Made by a program: the position numbers and the translations under genes. A DNA stretch of 7,994 bases, from the NCBI GenBank assembly GCA_005888515.1, contig VAZR01000040.1, positions 1 to 7,994 on the forward strand, given 5' to 3'. Below, one piece after another: positions 6,971 to 7,994 of this stretch. Positions within the stretch are counted from its first letter, which is position 1. Each line of letters begins with the position of its first letter. The stretch comes from Alphaproteobacteria bacterium. Lineage in GTDB: Bacteria > Pseudomonadota > Alphaproteobacteria > ATCC43930 > CGMCC-115725. The notes beneath the pieces are model-generated. The model had not been told where the DNA came from and ran no database searches. It worked only from the letters and a program-made list of their open reading frames with translations.

Positions 6971-7689
6971 AGGGCCAGCCGGCGCGGCACGGTCTCCCGT
7001 TCCGCGACGATGCGGCCGTCCGCGAGAATGATCTCGCGCTCGCAGCGCGCCGCCAGTTCGGCATCATGTGTGATCAGCAGCAGGGCCGTGCCGAGGCGGG
7101 CATGCTCCGCGAACAGGCAATCGATCACGGCGCGCCCGGTCTCGCCGTCGAGATTGCCGGTCGGCTCGTCGGCGAGCAGCAATTGCGGGCCGGCCGCGAA
7201 GGCGCGCGCGATCGCGACCCGCTGCTGCTCACCGCCCGACAGCTGGCCCGGATAATGACTGAGGCGATGGCCGAGCCCGACCCGCGCCAGCGCCGCGCCG
7301 GCGGTCGCAAGCGCGTCGCGGTCGCCGGCCAATTCGAGCGGGATCGCGACGTTTTCCAGCGCGTTCATGGTCGGGATCAGGTGAAACGACTGAAAGACGA
7401 TGCCGACATTGCGGCGGCGCAGCCGCGCCAGTCCGTCCTCGTCGAGCATCGCCAAATCCTCGCCGGCGAGCCGTACCGAGCCGGCGCTCGGCCGTTCGAG
7501 CCCGGCAAGCACCATCAACAGGCTCGATTTGCCGGAGCCGGAGGGCCCGAGCAGCGCCACCGTCTCGCCGGCCGCGATCGTCAGCGAAATCCCGCGCAGG
7601 ATATCGACCAGTCCGGCCGCGCTGGGCAGGGTCAGCTGGACGTCATCCAGCGCGACGAGAGGGCCGGCCGGCAGAAGGGAATTTGTCAT
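6967..7689 (-). CDS. ybbA: ABC transporter ATP-binding protein, YbbA/LolD-like
   Basis: 240-residue cytoplasmic ATPase that powers the FtsX-type permease encoded immediately downstream. All nucleotide-binding elements are present: Walker A GPSGSGKS (48-55), Q-loop Gln100 in VGIVFQSF, signature LSGGEQQR (150-157), Walker B LLLADE (170-175), D-loop NLD (179-181) and switch His208 in LLITHD. The set and spacing match the MacB/LolD/YbbA class of ATPases that partner with FtsX-like permeases. The divergent tesA-like gene and the YbbP-like partner favour YbbA over LolD. The ATG at 7689 lacks a good Shine-Dalgarno match, but no better start gives the domain a complete first strand. The stop overlaps the permease start by four bases. 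A candidate promoter lies in the divergent spacer. Confidence 0.95.
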   Translation of the reverse strand: MTNSLLPAGPLVALDDVQLTLPSAAGLVDILRGISLTIAAGETVALLGPSGSGKSSLLMVLAGLERPSAGSVRLAGEDLAMLDEDGLARLRRRNVGIVFQSFHLIPTMNALENVAIPLELAGDRDALATAGAALARVGLGHRLSHYPGQLSGGEQQRVAIARAFAAGPQLLLADEPTGNLDGETGRAVIDCLFAEHARLGTALLLITHDAELAARCEREIILADGRIVAERETVPRRLAL

Positions 7690-7723
7690 CGCGATCAGAA
7701 GGAGCCAGGCACGCGAACGCCAC

Positions 7724-7751
7724 GATATGGCCCAGCCTGCGCGGTTTACAA
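7724..7751 (-). promoter_or_regulatory. Candidate promoter of the ybbA-ybbP operon
   Basis: The minus strand reads TTGTAA (7751-7746), 16 bases, then CATATC (7729-7724); read one base earlier the -10 is CCATAT, close to rhizobial CTATAT. The transcript would begin about 28 bases before the ybbA ATG. Both boxes are imperfect, so this is only a candidate. Confidence 0.3.
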
Positions 7752-7769
7752 CGCGGCGCCGTGGCGCTG

Positions 7770-7798
7770 TTGACGGGCCCGGTGCCGCTCCCCAGTGT
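7770..7798 (+). promoter_or_regulatory. Candidate promoter of the tesA-like gene
   Basis: TTGACG (7770-7775) is followed by 17 bases and CAGTGT (7793-7798) in the 143-base divergent spacer. The -35 box is good (5 of 6) and the -10 box poor. The position, about 35 bases before the ATG, suits the gene. The divergent ybbA candidate lies just upstream, so the two polymerase sites would be back to back. Confidence 0.3.
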
Positions 7799-7813
7799 AA
7801 GAAGCCGGGTCTT

Positions 7814-7820
7814 AAGGAGG
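7814..7820 (+). promoter_or_regulatory. Shine-Dalgarno sequence of the tesA-like gene
   Basis: AAGGAGG is a near-perfect anti-16S match. It sits 12 bases before ATG 7833, longer than the usual 5-9. The only in-frame codon at ideal spacing is ATT 7827, and TTG 7828 is out of frame. ATG 7833 remains the best start, with the wide spacing noted. Confidence 0.65.
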
Positions 7821-7832
7821 CAGGCTATTGCG

Positions 7833-7994
7833 ATGGGCCCTGATGCGATGCCGCGCCTGCGGCGGGCGATGGGTTGCGCAGCGGCGGCGCTTTTTGGCGC
7901 GTTGTTTGGCATGAGCTCCGGCGCGGCATCGGCGATCGCCAAGACCACGGAGATCCTCGCCTTTGGCGACAGCCTCACTTCCGGCTTCGGCCTG
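7833..7994 (+). CDS. tesA: SGNH/GDSL-type arylesterase (TesA-like), 5' part only
   Basis: First 54 codons of a secreted esterase/lysophospholipase of the SGNH hydrolase family; TesA-type enzymes hydrolyse acyl esters and thioesters in the periplasm. A signal peptide is visible: basic RLRR (8-11), a hydrophobic Ala/Leu/Phe/Gly core (about 12-28) and an AxA-type cleavage site ASA (32-34). The mature part opens with ILAFGDSLTSGFGL, the block I motif in which Ser47 is the nucleophile. The oxyanion-hole Gly and Asn and the catalytic Asp/His lie beyond the window. Divergence from a YbbA/YbbP pair reproduces the E. coli tesA-ybbAP neighbourhood and raises confidence despite the short fragment. ATG 7833 is taken as start because of AAGGAGG upstream; ATG 7848 and 7872 are in-frame alternatives, and either leaves a shorter signal peptide. 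Confidence 0.87.
   Translation, partial: MGPDAMPRLRRAMGCAAAALFGALFGMSSGAASAIAKTTEILAFGDSLTSGFGL

Noticed and set aside
6784..7773. Plus-strand open frame of 329 codons over ybbA and the palindrome
   Set aside because: Antisense to an ATPase with all its catalytic motifs. Its length reflects GC-driven stop-codon scarcity.
1..7994. CRISPR array, tRNA/rRNA, phage, transposase, defence or toxin-antitoxin genes
   Set aside because: No regularly spaced direct repeats, cloverleaf, or protein motif of these classes was found on either strand. The genes are ordinary transport, membrane and esterase families.

Overview
The window is GC-rich bacterial chromosomal DNA. Gene content, codon use and repeat style suggest an alphaproteobacterium of the order Rhizobiales (Hyphomicrobiales), most likely from the Bradyrhizobium/Rhodopseudomonas group. 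The assignment is inferred from an alphaproteobacterial-style BAX inhibitor-1 protein, promoter-like boxes near the rhizobial TTGAC/CTATAT type and GC-rich palindromic repeats. There is no rRNA or tRNA to confirm it.

Layout, read along the minus strand, where five of the six genes lie. At the right edge, a plus-strand TesA-like secreted esterase (7833 to the edge, 3' end missing) is divergent from an ATPase-permease pair. The ATPase is YbbA-like (7689-6967) and the FtsX-type permease is YbbP-like (6970-4385); they overlap by four bases as GTGA. This tesA/ybbAP neighbourhood also exists in E. coli, which supports all three calls. A spacer with an imperfect palindromic repeat-like block follows. 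Next is a seven-helix BAX inhibitor-1 family membrane protein (4109-3384) with its own candidate promoter and a strong intrinsic terminator. Last come two tandem paralogous 12-helix major facilitator transporters. The first (3060-1639) is complete and has its own terminator. The second (1406 to the left edge) lacks only its last few codons.

The two transporters align without gaps at a constant offset of 1654 bases and are about 86% identical by hand alignment. Each is preceded by a near-identical terminator hairpin and by the same two 8-base words in the same order. This suggests the duplicated unit was 'terminator + leader + gene', possibly created by recombination between terminator copies.

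The most unusual local feature is a perfect 46-base palindrome (6902-6947) inside the permease reading frame. It encodes an Arg/Pro/Gly-rich stretch before the first membrane helix, as if a repetitive extragenic palindrome at the gene junction had been absorbed into the coding sequence.

No phage, CRISPR, transposase, toxin-antitoxin or defence gene was seen. I do not think the window contains a new multi-gene system. Its interest lies in the duplication history and the repeat elements.
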